Shown here piece after piece: positions 16,401-24,278 of a DNA stretch of 64,000 nucleotides (its first letter is position 1; every line of letters begins with the position of its first letter). The stretch is from Umezawaea endophytica (lineage in GTDB: Bacteria; Actinomycetota; Actinomycetes; Mycobacteriales; Pseudonocardiaceae), in the NCBI RefSeq assembly GCF_025061645.1, contig NZ_JANYMP010000002.1, forward strand, positions 186,001 to 250,000, written 5' to 3'. The position numbers and the translations under genes were made by a program. A model generated the notes under the pieces. That model was not told where the DNA came from, made no database searches, and was given only the letters and a program-made list of their open reading frames with translations.

Positions 16401-17135
16401 TCATGGCGCAGGCGTCAGCCGCCGCACCACGATGTCGAGCCCGCGATCGGACGGCAACCCTTTCCCCAAGCCCGGCACGCGTTCGAAGAAGAACGGCGGC
16501 ATCGCCTGGAACAGCAGCTCCTCGGCCCGGTGCGGCCCGTCGCGCAGCACGAACACCACACGCCCGGCCCACGCGTCCACCCCGAACACCGCCTCCGCCA
16601 ACGGGTGCGTCAACGCGGGCAGGCCACGTTCCCGCAGCGCGGCGGCCACGTGCACGGATCGCACGAACGCCGCGTACTCCCGACCGATCCGCCGCCGCAT
16701 CGCGGCCCGCGCGACAGACCCCTCGACCCCGCGGCCGACCATCCGGTCGACCAGGTCGGCGGCGGGCCCCCACACCATCGCCACGGCCTGCTCGTCGGCC
16801 TGGCAGAACGCCCGGAACTCGGCCCACCCCGGTAATCGCCCCAGCTCCTCCACGGCGTGGTGGAACGTGTGCGCCAGCGCGAACTCCGGCCTCCAGTCGT
16901 CGATCTCCAGCACCGGCTGCCCCCGCGCGCTCAACGCGGCTTCGAGCGAGTCGCGCCGGAACACGGCTTCGGCGTCTGCGGAGGTGACGGCGTTGACGAC
17001 CGCGGCAGCGTGGCCCAACGCGTGCGCGGCCACCCGCGGCCGAGTGCTGTGCCAGTTGTTGAAGCGGTCCCTCGACGCCTCGGTGACGTTGAACAACCGC
17101 CGGACCTCGGCCGCCGTCGTGATGCGTTCGGTCAT
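16401..17135 (-). CDS. Unknown protein, linked to vsr and the cytosine methyltransferase
   Basis: A 244-residue soluble, mostly helical protein that I do not recognise. It starts MTERITTAAEVRRLFNVTE at ATG 17135; a further start 24 bases upstream is possible. There is no transmembrane segment and no clear catalytic motif. A block rich in aromatic residues lies near the C-terminus (LLFQAMPPFFFERVPG). Its stop lies just before the vsr start, so the two are probably co-translated. It could be a restriction-associated protein or a separate passenger; the sequence does not decide. The P-D...(D/E)xK pattern of many restriction enzymes is not evident. Confidence 0.55.
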   Translation of the reverse strand: MTERITTAAEVRRLFNVTEASRDRFNNWHSTRPRVAAHALGHAAAVVNAVTSADAEAVFRRDSLEAALSARGQPVLEIDDWRPEFALAHTFHHAVEELGRLPGWAEFRAFCQADEQAVAMVWGPAADLVDRMVGRGVEGSVARAAMRRRIGREYAAFVRSVHVAAALRERGLPALTHPLAEAVFGVDAWAGRVVFVLRDGPHRAEELLFQAMPPFFFERVPGLGKGLPSDRGLDIVVRRLTPAP

Positions 17136-17171
17136 GACAGCGAGGGTACGACCGAGCACCGACAGTTCCGA

Positions 17172-18170
17172 TCAGTCCAGGTCAGGCTCGTCCAGATCAC
17201 CTGACACCGACTCCTCGCCACCGGGGTTGTAGCTGTCCTCGACGTTCTGCGCCCGTTCCTGCTCCTCGTGCGCCCGCAGCAGGGTCGACAACTGGTGGCC
17301 GAACACCGCGTGGGACTCCTCGAACTCGGGCAGGTAGCGGTGGACGTGGTCCGGTGACGACCCGTTGCCGTTGTGCGTGACCACCGGTTGCGGAGCCTGC
17401 GAGGGGTCCACGACCTCGGTGTTGTTCGCCGCGGCGGACAGCCTGGCCAACGCGCCGATCAGGCCGACGGTCTCGGTCACCTGCTCGGTGTGCTTGGCGA
17501 GCCACCACACCACCGCGGTGCCGGTGTCCTTCAGCACGTCCTCACCGAGGTAGGCGCGCACGTTCCGCTCGTGGTCGCGTTCGTGCTCCCACAACTCCTC
17601 GCGCTTGCGCAGGTCGGCGAGCTGGCGGAGGCGGATCGCGTCGGCTTCCGGCACGACCAGCGACACGTCCTCCGCCCACACCAGGTACCGGCCCGACCTG
17701 TCCGACCCGGCTTGCGCCAACGCCGCCGACAACCGGTGACGGGCTGACGCCAGGTCGCCGGGGGACTCGCGCGCCACCGTCGCGGCGGCCCGACCCAGCA
17801 GGTTGTCGGCGACGACCGACCTCGGGTCCCCCTGGTCCGGCCCGGCGCCGTGCTCGGCGGGCCGCCACTTCATCGTGCAGGCGAAGAGGAAGTCGTAGTC
17901 GGGTTTCGCGCTGCTGAGCGGCGTGACGGCGAGCGGTGAGCTGGAGGTGACGACCTCGACCCGTGGTGCCGGCACCTCGACGTGACGCCTGAGCTGCTGC
18001 TCCTCCTCCTGCCGGAGCTGGGTTCGCCGGTACGTCAGCAGGGCGCCGAGCACCGCGAGCGACAGCAGGATCCACAGCCACGGTGGCCAGCCGAGACCCA
18101 GGCCGATGCCCGCGGGCAACAGCACCGCGCACGCGAGCAGCGCGGGGAAGAGCTGACGATCCAGGTTCAT
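17172..18170 (-). CDS. Two-helix membrane protein of the cyclase operon, candidate effector
   Basis: A 332-residue protein with two adjacent N-terminal membrane helices (about residues 8-27 and 29-47) and then a Gln/Glu/Arg-rich stretch and a soluble region of about 280 residues. Within it are YDFLFACTMKW and a charged, probably coiled segment (LRKREELWEHERDHERNVR). The C-terminus is acidic (GDLDEPDLD). The ATG overlaps the stop of the P-loop gene (ATGA), so it is co-translated with it. I do not recognise the family. By analogy with cyclic-nucleotide defence systems, a membrane protein in this position would be the effector or anchor; this is inference only. Confidence 0.65.
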   Translation of the reverse strand: MNLDRQLFPALLACAVLLPAGIGLGLGWPPWLWILLSLAVLGALLTYRRTQLRQEEEQQLRRHVEVPAPRVEVVTSSSPLAVTPLSSAKPDYDFLFACTMKWRPAEHGAGPDQGDPRSVVADNLLGRAAATVARESPGDLASARHRLSAALAQAGSDRSGRYLVWAEDVSLVVPEADAIRLRQLADLRKREELWEHERDHERNVRAYLGEDVLKDTGTAVVWWLAKHTEQVTETVGLIGALARLSAAANNTEVVDPSQAPQPVVTHNGNGSSPDHVHRYLPEFEESHAVFGHQLSTLLRAHEEQERAQNVEDSYNPGGEESVSGDLDEPDLD

Positions 18171-20092
18171 CGGAGGTTCTCCTCGGTGGTCAGTCCGAAC
18201 GCCGTGTCGGTCGCGCGGTGGAGCCGGGCGGCGACCTGGTGGCGGTGAGCGCGGTCGTCGGCGTCCGCCGCGGAGCGGACCCAGTCGCGCGTGATCAGGT
18301 AGAGCGTGTTGAAGTCCCGCGCACGCGTGCCGCAGGCCGTGACCAGCAGGTCCACCAAGCGCTCGTCGGGCAGCCACGCGACGACGCGCTCGGTGAACAC
18401 CTGCCGGGGTTCGGTCGCCAGCAGGGAGGACCACCCGGTGGTCAGCGCCGTCCGCACACCGCCGTCGGCGATGAGCGGACGCGCCCCGCCGTGCGTGGGC
18501 TCGACGAGCCGGAACGGGGACGTCAACCGCAGGAACAGACCGTGGTCGTTCGGGTTGCCGGCGATCCGCCGCAACAGCGAGCGGAAGAACCGGTCGTCGT
18601 TGTGCGCCAGGCGGCTCAGGGTCGCACCGGCGCTCCGCGCGACGGACTCGTCCCGGCTGCGCGCGAGGTTCTTCAACCGCACCAGCGCCTGCTCCGGGCG
18701 CGTCGACATCATCTCCTCGGCGCACACCGAGATCAGCACGTGCGCGAGGCACGCGCCCAGCGCGGTGTTGCGCGACCACCGGTAGATCTCCTGCCGGAAG
18801 ACCCAGTCGACCTTGCGGTCCGCCAGTCCGCGGACGAGCGCCTGCCGGGCGGCCGACGGGTTGGCGGGTTCCCTGGTCCAGAAGTCGGTCAACCACAACA
18901 GGTCCCGGTGTCCCCCGGTGGACAGGCACTGGTCCGCGAAGTGGTCGACGAGCCTGCCTGCCTGCTCCTCGGACTGGCTCCGCTGCCGGACCACGTCCCC
19001 GGTCCACTGGCGGAACCGCTGCCGCAGATCGGGGAAGTTGCGCCAGAAGTGGGTGCGCACGGCCGCGTCGTAGGCCAGTTTCGTGAACCTGACGAGTCCG
19101 TCGTCGTCGATCGACGCGCCGATGTCGGTGAGCCGCTCGGTGAAGTCGGCGCGTTCCAGCGCGTGCACCTCCTCCGTGGGCAGGTCCAGCACGCGCTGGA
19201 GGTCACGGTCCGCGCTGAACACCGCGTCGGCGGACGAACGCTCCAAGAACCCGGCCGTCACGAGCAGCGCCCGGTACCCGCCGTCCCGATGGGCCTTGAC
19301 CTGCTCGGCCACCGCCCCGCCCTGCTCGGTGAGCGCGGTGAACGCGGCGTCGAGCCAGGCGTTGAACGCCCCGTCGGGGTCGGCGTTCCGCGCGTCGTGC
19401 ACCACGGCGGCCAAGCTCGCGACCGACGACGTGGTCTCCCCGGCGAGGTGCTCCGCCACGTGCCCGGCGGACAGGTCCTCGCGGGTCGGCTCGATGCCCT
19501 TCGCGGCGAGGTGGCTCAGGAACACCTCGCGGCCGTCGGGCTTCCCGATGGCCGCGAACCACGGGGAGAGCGGCGCCAGCAGGTCGCACTGCTCGCTGGA
19601 GATCGCGACCACCAGGATCGCGCGGGCGTTCTGCACCTTGGCGCACAACGAGTCCAGGTCGCCTCGGAGCCCTTCGACCACCTGTTCCGGAGTCTCGGTG
19701 AGGTCGAGCAGCAGCCGGTCGTCCTCCTCCACCGCGGTGGAGTCCAGCGGCTCGTCCTCCTCGTCCGGGTGGTTCGACAGCTCGCGGTAGTCCGATGAGG
19801 AGGAGTCCGCCCCGTGCAACAACATCAGTGCCGCGGTGCGACGACCCGCGCCGCGAGGCCCGTGCACCACGACCAGCCCGCACTCGCGCACCATCGCCTC
19901 GGCCGCCGCGTAACCGTTCGGCGGCACGAACCGCTCGTGCAACCAGGCCAGCAGGTTCGCGTTGAGCACACGGGGGTCGCGCGCGCGGCGGAAGCTTTCC
20001 TGGAAGTAGTTGATGTTGACAGGGCCTCGGGTGTCGTTGAAGACGTTGTCGACCCCACCCGAGATGCGGCCGATGCCGCTGCCTTCCATCAC
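18167..20092 (-). CDS. STAND-like P-loop protein with N-terminal homotypic (BASS-like) motif
   Basis: A 641-residue protein. Residues 8-30 carry GRISGGVDNVFNDTRGPV, nearly identical to the C-terminal tag of the upstream cyclase. A P-loop-like segment follows, GPRGAGRRTAA (78-88), where the usual lysine is replaced by arginine. LLLDL near residue 127 and AILVVA near residue 160 resemble Walker B and sensor strands. The rest (about 300-640) is helical, with repeat-like segments as in STAND/NLR sensors. The GTG start overlaps the cyclase stop (GTGA) and an ATG follows directly. It probably senses or relays a signal through tag-to-tag contact with the cyclase. ATPase activity is doubtful given the arginine. 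Confidence 0.7.
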   Translation of the reverse strand: MMEGSGIGRISGGVDNVFNDTRGPVNINYFQESFRRARDPRVLNANLLAWLHERFVPPNGYAAAEAMVRECGLVVVHGPRGAGRRTAALMLLHGADSSSSDYRELSNHPDEEDEPLDSTAVEEDDRLLLDLTETPEQVVEGLRGDLDSLCAKVQNARAILVVAISSEQCDLLAPLSPWFAAIGKPDGREVFLSHLAAKGIEPTREDLSAGHVAEHLAGETTSSVASLAAVVHDARNADPDGAFNAWLDAAFTALTEQGGAVAEQVKAHRDGGYRALLVTAGFLERSSADAVFSADRDLQRVLDLPTEEVHALERADFTERLTDIGASIDDDGLVRFTKLAYDAAVRTHFWRNFPDLRQRFRQWTGDVVRQRSQSEEQAGRLVDHFADQCLSTGGHRDLLWLTDFWTREPANPSAARQALVRGLADRKVDWVFRQEIYRWSRNTALGACLAHVLISVCAEEMMSTRPEQALVRLKNLARSRDESVARSAGATLSRLAHNDDRFFRSLLRRIAGNPNDHGLFLRLTSPFRLVEPTHGGARPLIADGGVRTALTTGWSSLLATEPRQVFTERVVAWLPDERLVDLLVTACGTRARDFNTLYLITRDWVRSAADADDRAHRHQVAARLHRATDTAFGLTTEENLR

Positions 20093-20184
20093 TTCCCGCC
20101 GCGCTTGCGCGAGCCGACGTTGTCGGCGGAGATGGGGCCGGTGGGGTGGTTGAAGACGTTGCCGACGCCCCCGCTGATCCTCTC
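20003..20184 (-). repeat. Pair of matching signalling-tag sequences at the cyclase/P-loop gene junction
   Basis: Two copies of one coding motif lie about 113 bp apart. At 20116-20184 (cyclase residues 232-254) it codes ERISGGVGNVFNHPTGPI; at 20003-20071 (P-loop protein residues 8-30) it codes GRISGGVDNVFNDTRGPV. Twelve of the 16 positions from Arg to Pro are identical. The pattern, Gly/Asn-rich with alternating Val/Ile/Phe, resembles bacterial amyloid signalling sequences shared between NLR-like proteins and partners encoded next door. Confidence 0.7.
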
Positions 20185-20877
20185 GATGCCCCCGGTTCGC
20201 GGTTCGGGCCGCGGGGGAGCGGGGAGAGCGGGCGCGAAGCCGTTCTTGAGCAGGTCCCCGGTCGGCTTGGGCACCCGCACGTAGGCGGATCCCCGGTACG
20301 ACTTCACCTCGACGTCGACGGGGACGTACTCGTTCCGGTCGTCGTCGGTGAACCCCGAGGCCACCGCGTCGTCGAACGCGCGGCTCGACACGATCGCGCC
20401 GACCCGTGTGCTCGGGCCCGAGCGCTCCAGCAGTTCACGTACCGGCCGCGAGTCCAGCAGGCGGTGGTTCTCGATCCGCGCGTCCCCGCTGCCGTCGCCC
20501 AACCGCTTCGCGCCGGAGTCCGTCATCGGCCCGACGTTGACGCTGACCCGCATGCGCAAGGCCTGCGGTTGCCCGGACACCGCCTCCACCGCGGCGCGGT
20601 AGTCCAACTCGTCCTGGAGCGCGGGCAGGAAGGGATGCAGCAGGAACGGCAGGTTCTTCGCGGCGAAGCCGAGCACGTAGCCGTCCCCGGTGGTCGCCTC
20701 GAACTTGACGTCGTTCCAGAGGCGTTCGAGGCCGCCCCGGCGGAACGTCTGGCGCAGGATCTCCGGGATCGCCTCCGTCAGCTCCGCGTGGTGCGCGCCC
20801 GGCACCGCGCTGAAGTCCTTGACGTCGACGATGAGCAGCGCTCGATAGGGCGGGAGCGGCTTGGATTTGCTCGTCAT
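20089..20877 (-). CDS. Class III-like nucleotide cyclase with C-terminal homotypic tag
   Basis: A 262-residue protein. The fold pattern of a class III nucleotidyl cyclase is visible: ALLIVDVKDFS near the N-terminus (first metal Asp18), FEATTGDGYVLGF (second metal Asp65), then the strand MRVSVNVGPM. It would make a cyclic nucleotide from ATP, GTP or a pyrimidine NTP; the base cannot be read. The catalytic part is about 205 residues, followed by a Pro-rich linker (ALPAPPRPEPRTGG) and the tag RISGGVGNVFN at 233-243. It lies 51 bp downstream of a Crp/Fnr-type nucleotide-binding regulator and overlaps the P-loop gene, so sensor, synthase and relay are in one transcription unit. Confidence 0.75.
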   Translation of the reverse strand: MTSKSKPLPPYRALLIVDVKDFSAVPGAHHAELTEAIPEILRQTFRRGGLERLWNDVKFEATTGDGYVLGFAAKNLPFLLHPFLPALQDELDYRAAVEAVSGQPQALRMRVSVNVGPMTDSGAKRLGDGSGDARIENHRLLDSRPVRELLERSGPSTRVGAIVSSRAFDDAVASGFTDDDRNEYVPVDVEVKSYRGSAYVRVPKPTGDLLKNGFAPALPAPPRPEPRTGGIERISGGVGNVFNHPTGPISADNVGSRKRGGK

Positions 20878-20908
20878 GGCCGTGAGCGTCGCCGGGTCGC
20901 CGCGGGCG

Positions 20909-20930
20909 GACTGTCCGGCGCCGGACAGTC
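20909..20930. promoter_or_regulatory. 22-bp perfect palindrome between regulator and cyclase genes
   Basis: The two arms of GACTGTCCGGC meet with no spacer, overlapping the end of the regulator gene and lying 31 bp before the cyclase start. It could act as an operator for a dimeric regulator or as a cruciform/attenuator. It lacks a T-tract in either direction. Confidence 0.5.
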
Positions 20931-21594
20931 AGGAAGTGACGCTGGTCACGCCCGCGTGCCGGGCGAGCAGCGGGAGGCTCGCCACCACCAGCCGCGGTCC
21001 GGCGGCCAGCGTCCCGTCCTTGCGCCACGCGGCGATCTGGTTGGTGACCGTGCTCCGCGACAGCCCCAGCGCGGCCGCCAGCGCCTCCTGGGAGAACGGC
21101 ACCCGCATCGGGTCCCGGTGCTCGGGTCCGGCCAGCGCCACGACCTCCAGCAGCAGCCGGGCACACCGCTGGCCCGCGTTGAAGTGCACCATTCGCACCT
21201 GGTAGGGCACGGTTTCCGACAGCTTCGCGACGAGGTAGTCGTTCATCGCGCCGCGGGCGTCACGGGCGTCGAGCAAGCGGTGGACCGCTTCCGCCGGGAG
21301 CTTCGACGCCCGGCACTCGTCGAGCGCCACCACGGTCGCGGTGCGCGTCGACCCCGAACGGGTGGCCATCTCGCCGATGAGGTCACCGGGGCCGCGGAGC
21401 GCGACCATCGCCCCGGAACCGTCTTCCTCGTTGCCGAGCACCGAGACCCGGCCCCTGGTCAGCGCCAGCAGGTGACCTCCCGGATCACCCTGCCGCACCA
21501 GCACCGACTTGGGGCGGTAGCGGTGCTCGACGCCCAAGGTCAGCAGCTCCTGCCACAGCGGTTCGTCGAGCAGTTCGCGGAATCCACGTGTCAC
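20929..21594 (-). CDS. Crp/Fnr-family transcriptional regulator (cNMP-binding domain plus HTH)
   Basis: A 221-residue regulator. The N-terminal beta-roll has the cyclic-nucleotide-binding pattern (VLVRQGDPGGHLLALTRGRVSVL, split as VLVRQGDPGG and LLALTRGRVSVL), with GDLIGEMA matching the phosphate-cassette region. The C-terminal winged helix shows PFSQEALAAALGLSRSTV and ends in a short basic wing. GTG 21594 has no ribosome-binding site and no in-frame start nearby upstream, so the message may be leaderless. It heads the operon containing a nucleotide cyclase, so its ligand is plausibly that cyclase's product; a GTGA-N6-TCAC site lies at its own 3' end. Confidence 0.85.
   Translation of the reverse strand: MTRGFRELLDEPLWQELLTLGVEHRYRPKSVLVRQGDPGGHLLALTRGRVSVLGNEEDGSGAMVALRGPGDLIGEMATRSGSTRTATVVALDECRASKLPAEAVHRLLDARDARGAMNDYLVAKLSETVPYQVRMVHFNAGQRCARLLLEVVALAGPEHRDPMRVPFSQEALAAALGLSRSTVTNQIAAWRKDGTLAAGPRLVVASLPLLARHAGVTSVTS
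20936..20949. promoter_or_regulatory. Candidate Crp-type site GTGA-N6-TCAC
   Basis: The sequence GTGACGCTGGTCAC matches the core of Crp recognition (TGTGA-N6-TCACA) and lies about 59 bp upstream of the cyclase start, inside the end of the Crp/Fnr-like gene. It could let the regulator control the cyclase and downstream genes. In GC-rich DNA such a match may occur by chance. Confidence 0.4.
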
Positions 21595-21696
21595 GGGGAG
21601 ATATCTAGCGGATTTCCCCGGCGAGCGGGCCCGGTTGCGCCGAACCGGGCAAACCCGGTGTGGCTGCCTCCGGGGCGGGATGGCAGCGTTGGGGTG

Positions 21697-22389
21697 ATGA
21701 GCCGCAAGACGCCGATCCGCAAGCCGATCCCCGTGAAGTCCCACCGCGGCGCCCTGCCCCCGTTGACGCCCGCCCAGCGGGCCGTTGTCGACGCCGCCCG
21801 CCAGTTGCCGCAGTTCACCGACCCGCTGGACGTCGAGGTGGCGTTGAGCGCGGCTGTGGCGCCCGCGGTGGACGAGGACGTGTGGCCGGGGGTGGTCGCG
21901 AATGCCGTGGCGGTGCCGAGCAGGCGGAGCCTGGCGTTGTTGCGGGCGGTGGCGGTGCTGGTGCCCGAGTCGGGGGCCGGGGTTGAGGCGGACAAGCTCG
22001 TCGGTCAGGCCGAGCCGGGGTGGCTGGGGGCGTTGGACGGGTTGCGGGTCGGGGAGTGCTGGGTCGTCGACCAGGTGGCCGAGGAGGGGCACCTGACGTT
22101 GCTGTGCACGTACTCGTACGGCGACGAGGTGCACGCGGGGCTGTACCTGGTGGACGAGAACCTGGGCGGGGTGGTGAAGAACGCGTTCATCACCAAGGAC
22201 GTCGAGACCGCGCGGACGATGCTCGGGGATCACGGGACCGTCGAGGAGATCGCGGCCGACGAGGCGCACCGGCGGTTGGCCGAGGCGTACGGGAAGGTCG
22301 ACGGCGGGCCGGGGTTGGGGATCGATCCGGACGTGTACGTGGTGAAGTTGTTGGTGGCGCGGCGGATCGCGGTGGCTCAGCGCTCGTAG
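21697..22389 (+). CDS. Unknown protein, paralogue of the 25501-26181 product
   Basis: A 230-residue soluble protein of unknown function. It opens with a basic segment (MSRKTPIRKPIPVKSHRG), then LTPAQRAVVDAARQLPQ, PSRRSLALLRAVAVL and a C-terminal block (NAFITKDVETA, IDPDVYVVKLLVARRIA). The same blocks recur in order in the protein at 25501-26181. The middle part (GHLTLLCTYSYGDEVHAGLYLVDE) looks like a beta-sheet domain. It is convergent with the ABC exporter (13-base overlap). No motif gives a function. Confidence 0.7.
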   Translation: MSRKTPIRKPIPVKSHRGALPPLTPAQRAVVDAARQLPQFTDPLDVEVALSAAVAPAVDEDVWPGVVANAVAVPSRRSLALLRAVAVLVPESGAGVEADKLVGQAEPGWLGALDGLRVGECWVVDQVAEEGHLTLLCTYSYGDEVHAGLYLVDENLGGVVKNAFITKDVETARTMLGDHGTVEEIAADEAHRRLAEAYGKVDGGPGLGIDPDVYVVKLLVARRIAVAQRS

Positions 22390-24278
22390 GCGCGGGCCTG
22401 GATGTCGTACAGCTCGCGGTAGAGGCCGTCGGCGGCCATCAGTTCGTCGTGCGTCCCGCGGGCGACGATGCGGCCGTCGTCCAGCACGACGATCCGGTCC
22501 ACGTTGCGGATGTTGGCCAGGCGGTGGGTGACCAGGATCGTGGTCCTCGACCGGGTCGCGTGCTGGAGTCCGGCGAACACGGTCGCCTCGGCCTTGGCGT
22601 CCAACGCGGCCGTGGGTTCGTCGGCGACGAGGATGGCGGCGTCGCGGTAGATGCCGCGCGCCACGCTGATCCGCTGCCACTGGCCGCCCGAAGGCTCGTG
22701 GCCGTCCTTGAACTCCTTGGACAGCACCGTTCTCTCACCGCGCGGGAACGCCTCCAGCACCGCACGCGCGCCCGACTGGTCCACGGCCTCCGCCCACCCC
22801 GCGCCGGACGGGTCGTGGCGGTCGAGCCTGCCGACCCGGATGTTGTGGCCCGCGGTCATGGGCCAGTGCGCCGGTTCCTGCGAGATCACCGAGATCCTGG
22901 TGTGCACGGACTCCCGGTCCGCCGCGGCGATGTCCACGTCGTCCCACAGCACCCGCCCCTCGTCCGGCGTGTAGAGACCGGTGATGAGCTTGCCCAGCGT
23001 GGTCTTGCCGGAACCGTTCTGGCCGACGAGGGCGACGACCTCGCCGCGGTTGATCTCCAGGTCGATGCCGCCCAACGCGGGCCGGTCGGCGTCCGGGTAG
23101 GTGAACGTCACGTTCTCCAACCGGATCACGGTCGGGTCGGTCGGCGCGGTGACGCCGGTCGACACGTGGTGGCGGGCGTGCGCGGTGGTGAGCAGCCGCC
23201 GGTAGAAGTCGATGTAGAACGAGTGCTCGTAGAGCTGGTTCACCGCGTACATGGTGGTGGACAAGGAGGTCGACGCGGTGCGCATCGCGACCACCGCCGC
23301 CCCGGCCAGCGCGAGCGGCATCGCGCCGGTGTAGAGCAGGACTCCCAGCACCAGGTAGGCGATCCCCGTGCCGACGCCCGCCAGCGTCCGGCCCACGAGC
23401 CGCACCAGCGTCTTGCGCGCCTCCAGCCGAACCTCCTCCGACGTCACGTCGTCCGCGATCCGCCGGTGCTCGGTCATCAGCGGCTCTTGCAGCGTCAGCG
23501 CGAACCGCTCGACGGCCACGTCCCTGGCCACCATGAGGTTCTCCACCACGAACAGGCGCAGGCGCCGGGTCACCATCCGCAGGAAGTTCCGGTAGCCGAG
23601 CTTCGCGACCCGCATCGCCGACCAGCCGTCCGCGATGGCCGAGAGCAGCAGCACGGGCGCCAGCCACGGGTTCAGCACGCCCGCCGTGACCATCGCGGCC
23701 AGCAGCGAGATCACCGCCGACACGAGGTCCGTGACGACCCGGTTCGCGACCTCGATCGAGTTCATCGCGTACCGGCCGCCCTGCCGGACGAGTTCGCGGA
23801 AGTCCGGGTCGTCGAACGCCGCCAGGTCGACGCCGATCACCGCCGCGTTCAGGGCGTCCTGCGCCGCGTGCCGCACGCGCGGCGTCAACGCGCCCTGCAC
23901 CGCGCCCGCCGCGCTGTCCAGCAGCCCGCGCAGCGCGAACGACCCGACGAGCAGCCCGATCGACGGCAGCGCGGCCACCAGCCGCTGCGGTGTGGGGCCT
24001 TCCTCCAGCAGCCGGGTGAACACGCTCGCGGTGGCGAGCAGCCCGAACGCCGTCACGCACCCGGACAGCACCTGGACCACGCCCGCCAACGCCGTCAGCC
24101 ACCGTGACGTGCGCCACGCGAGCCGGATCACCAGCCCCGTCGCGGAGGGCACCGCGGCCAGCGTCCGCCACGTTCCGGCGGCGGCCACCTGCGCGTCCAC
24201 GGACGCCCAGCGCGGCGGTTCGAGGTCTTCTACGCCTATCAGGGTTTCGGCCACCAGGTCAGGTTGCCGGGCCACCAC
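22377..24278 (-). CDS. ABC transporter, fused membrane and ATPase domains (exporter type)
   Basis: A 633-residue half-size exporter. About six membrane segments lie between residues 45 and 330. The ATPase domain has Walker A GQNGSGKTT, Q-loop ISQEPAHWP, signature PSGGQWQR (Pro in place of the usual Leu), Walker B ILVADEPT and H-loop VTHRL. It should form a homodimer; the substrate could be a lipid, peptide or drug. The GTG 24278 overlaps the end of the DUF2786 gene by 20 bases, suggesting co-translation; a GTG eight codons downstream is an alternative start. Confidence 0.85.
   Translation of the reverse strand: MVARQPDLVAETLIGVEDLEPPRWASVDAQVAAAGTWRTLAAVPSATGLVIRLAWRTSRWLTALAGVVQVLSGCVTAFGLLATASVFTRLLEEGPTPQRLVAALPSIGLLVGSFALRGLLDSAAGAVQGALTPRVRHAAQDALNAAVIGVDLAAFDDPDFRELVRQGGRYAMNSIEVANRVVTDLVSAVISLLAAMVTAGVLNPWLAPVLLLSAIADGWSAMRVAKLGYRNFLRMVTRRLRLFVVENLMVARDVAVERFALTLQEPLMTEHRRIADDVTSEEVRLEARKTLVRLVGRTLAGVGTGIAYLVLGVLLYTGAMPLALAGAAVVAMRTASTSLSTTMYAVNQLYEHSFYIDFYRRLLTTAHARHHVSTGVTAPTDPTVIRLENVTFTYPDADRPALGGIDLEINRGEVVALVGQNGSGKTTLGKLITGLYTPDEGRVLWDDVDIAAADRESVHTRISVISQEPAHWPMTAGHNIRVGRLDRHDPSGAGWAEAVDQSGARAVLEAFPRGERTVLSKEFKDGHEPSGGQWQRISVARGIYRDAAILVADEPTAALDAKAEATVFAGLQHATRSRTTILVTHRLANIRNVDRIVVLDDGRIVARGTHDELMAADGLYRELYDIQARAYER

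Noticed and set aside
16401-17135. Restriction endonuclease for the C5 methyltransferase
   Set aside because: No PD-(D/E)xK, HNH or GIY-YIG pattern is visible; association with the methyltransferase alone is not enough.
14228-21594. Integrated prophage or mobile element
   Set aside because: No integrase, transposase, att-like direct repeat or tRNA end is seen around the array, and base composition looks like the rest.
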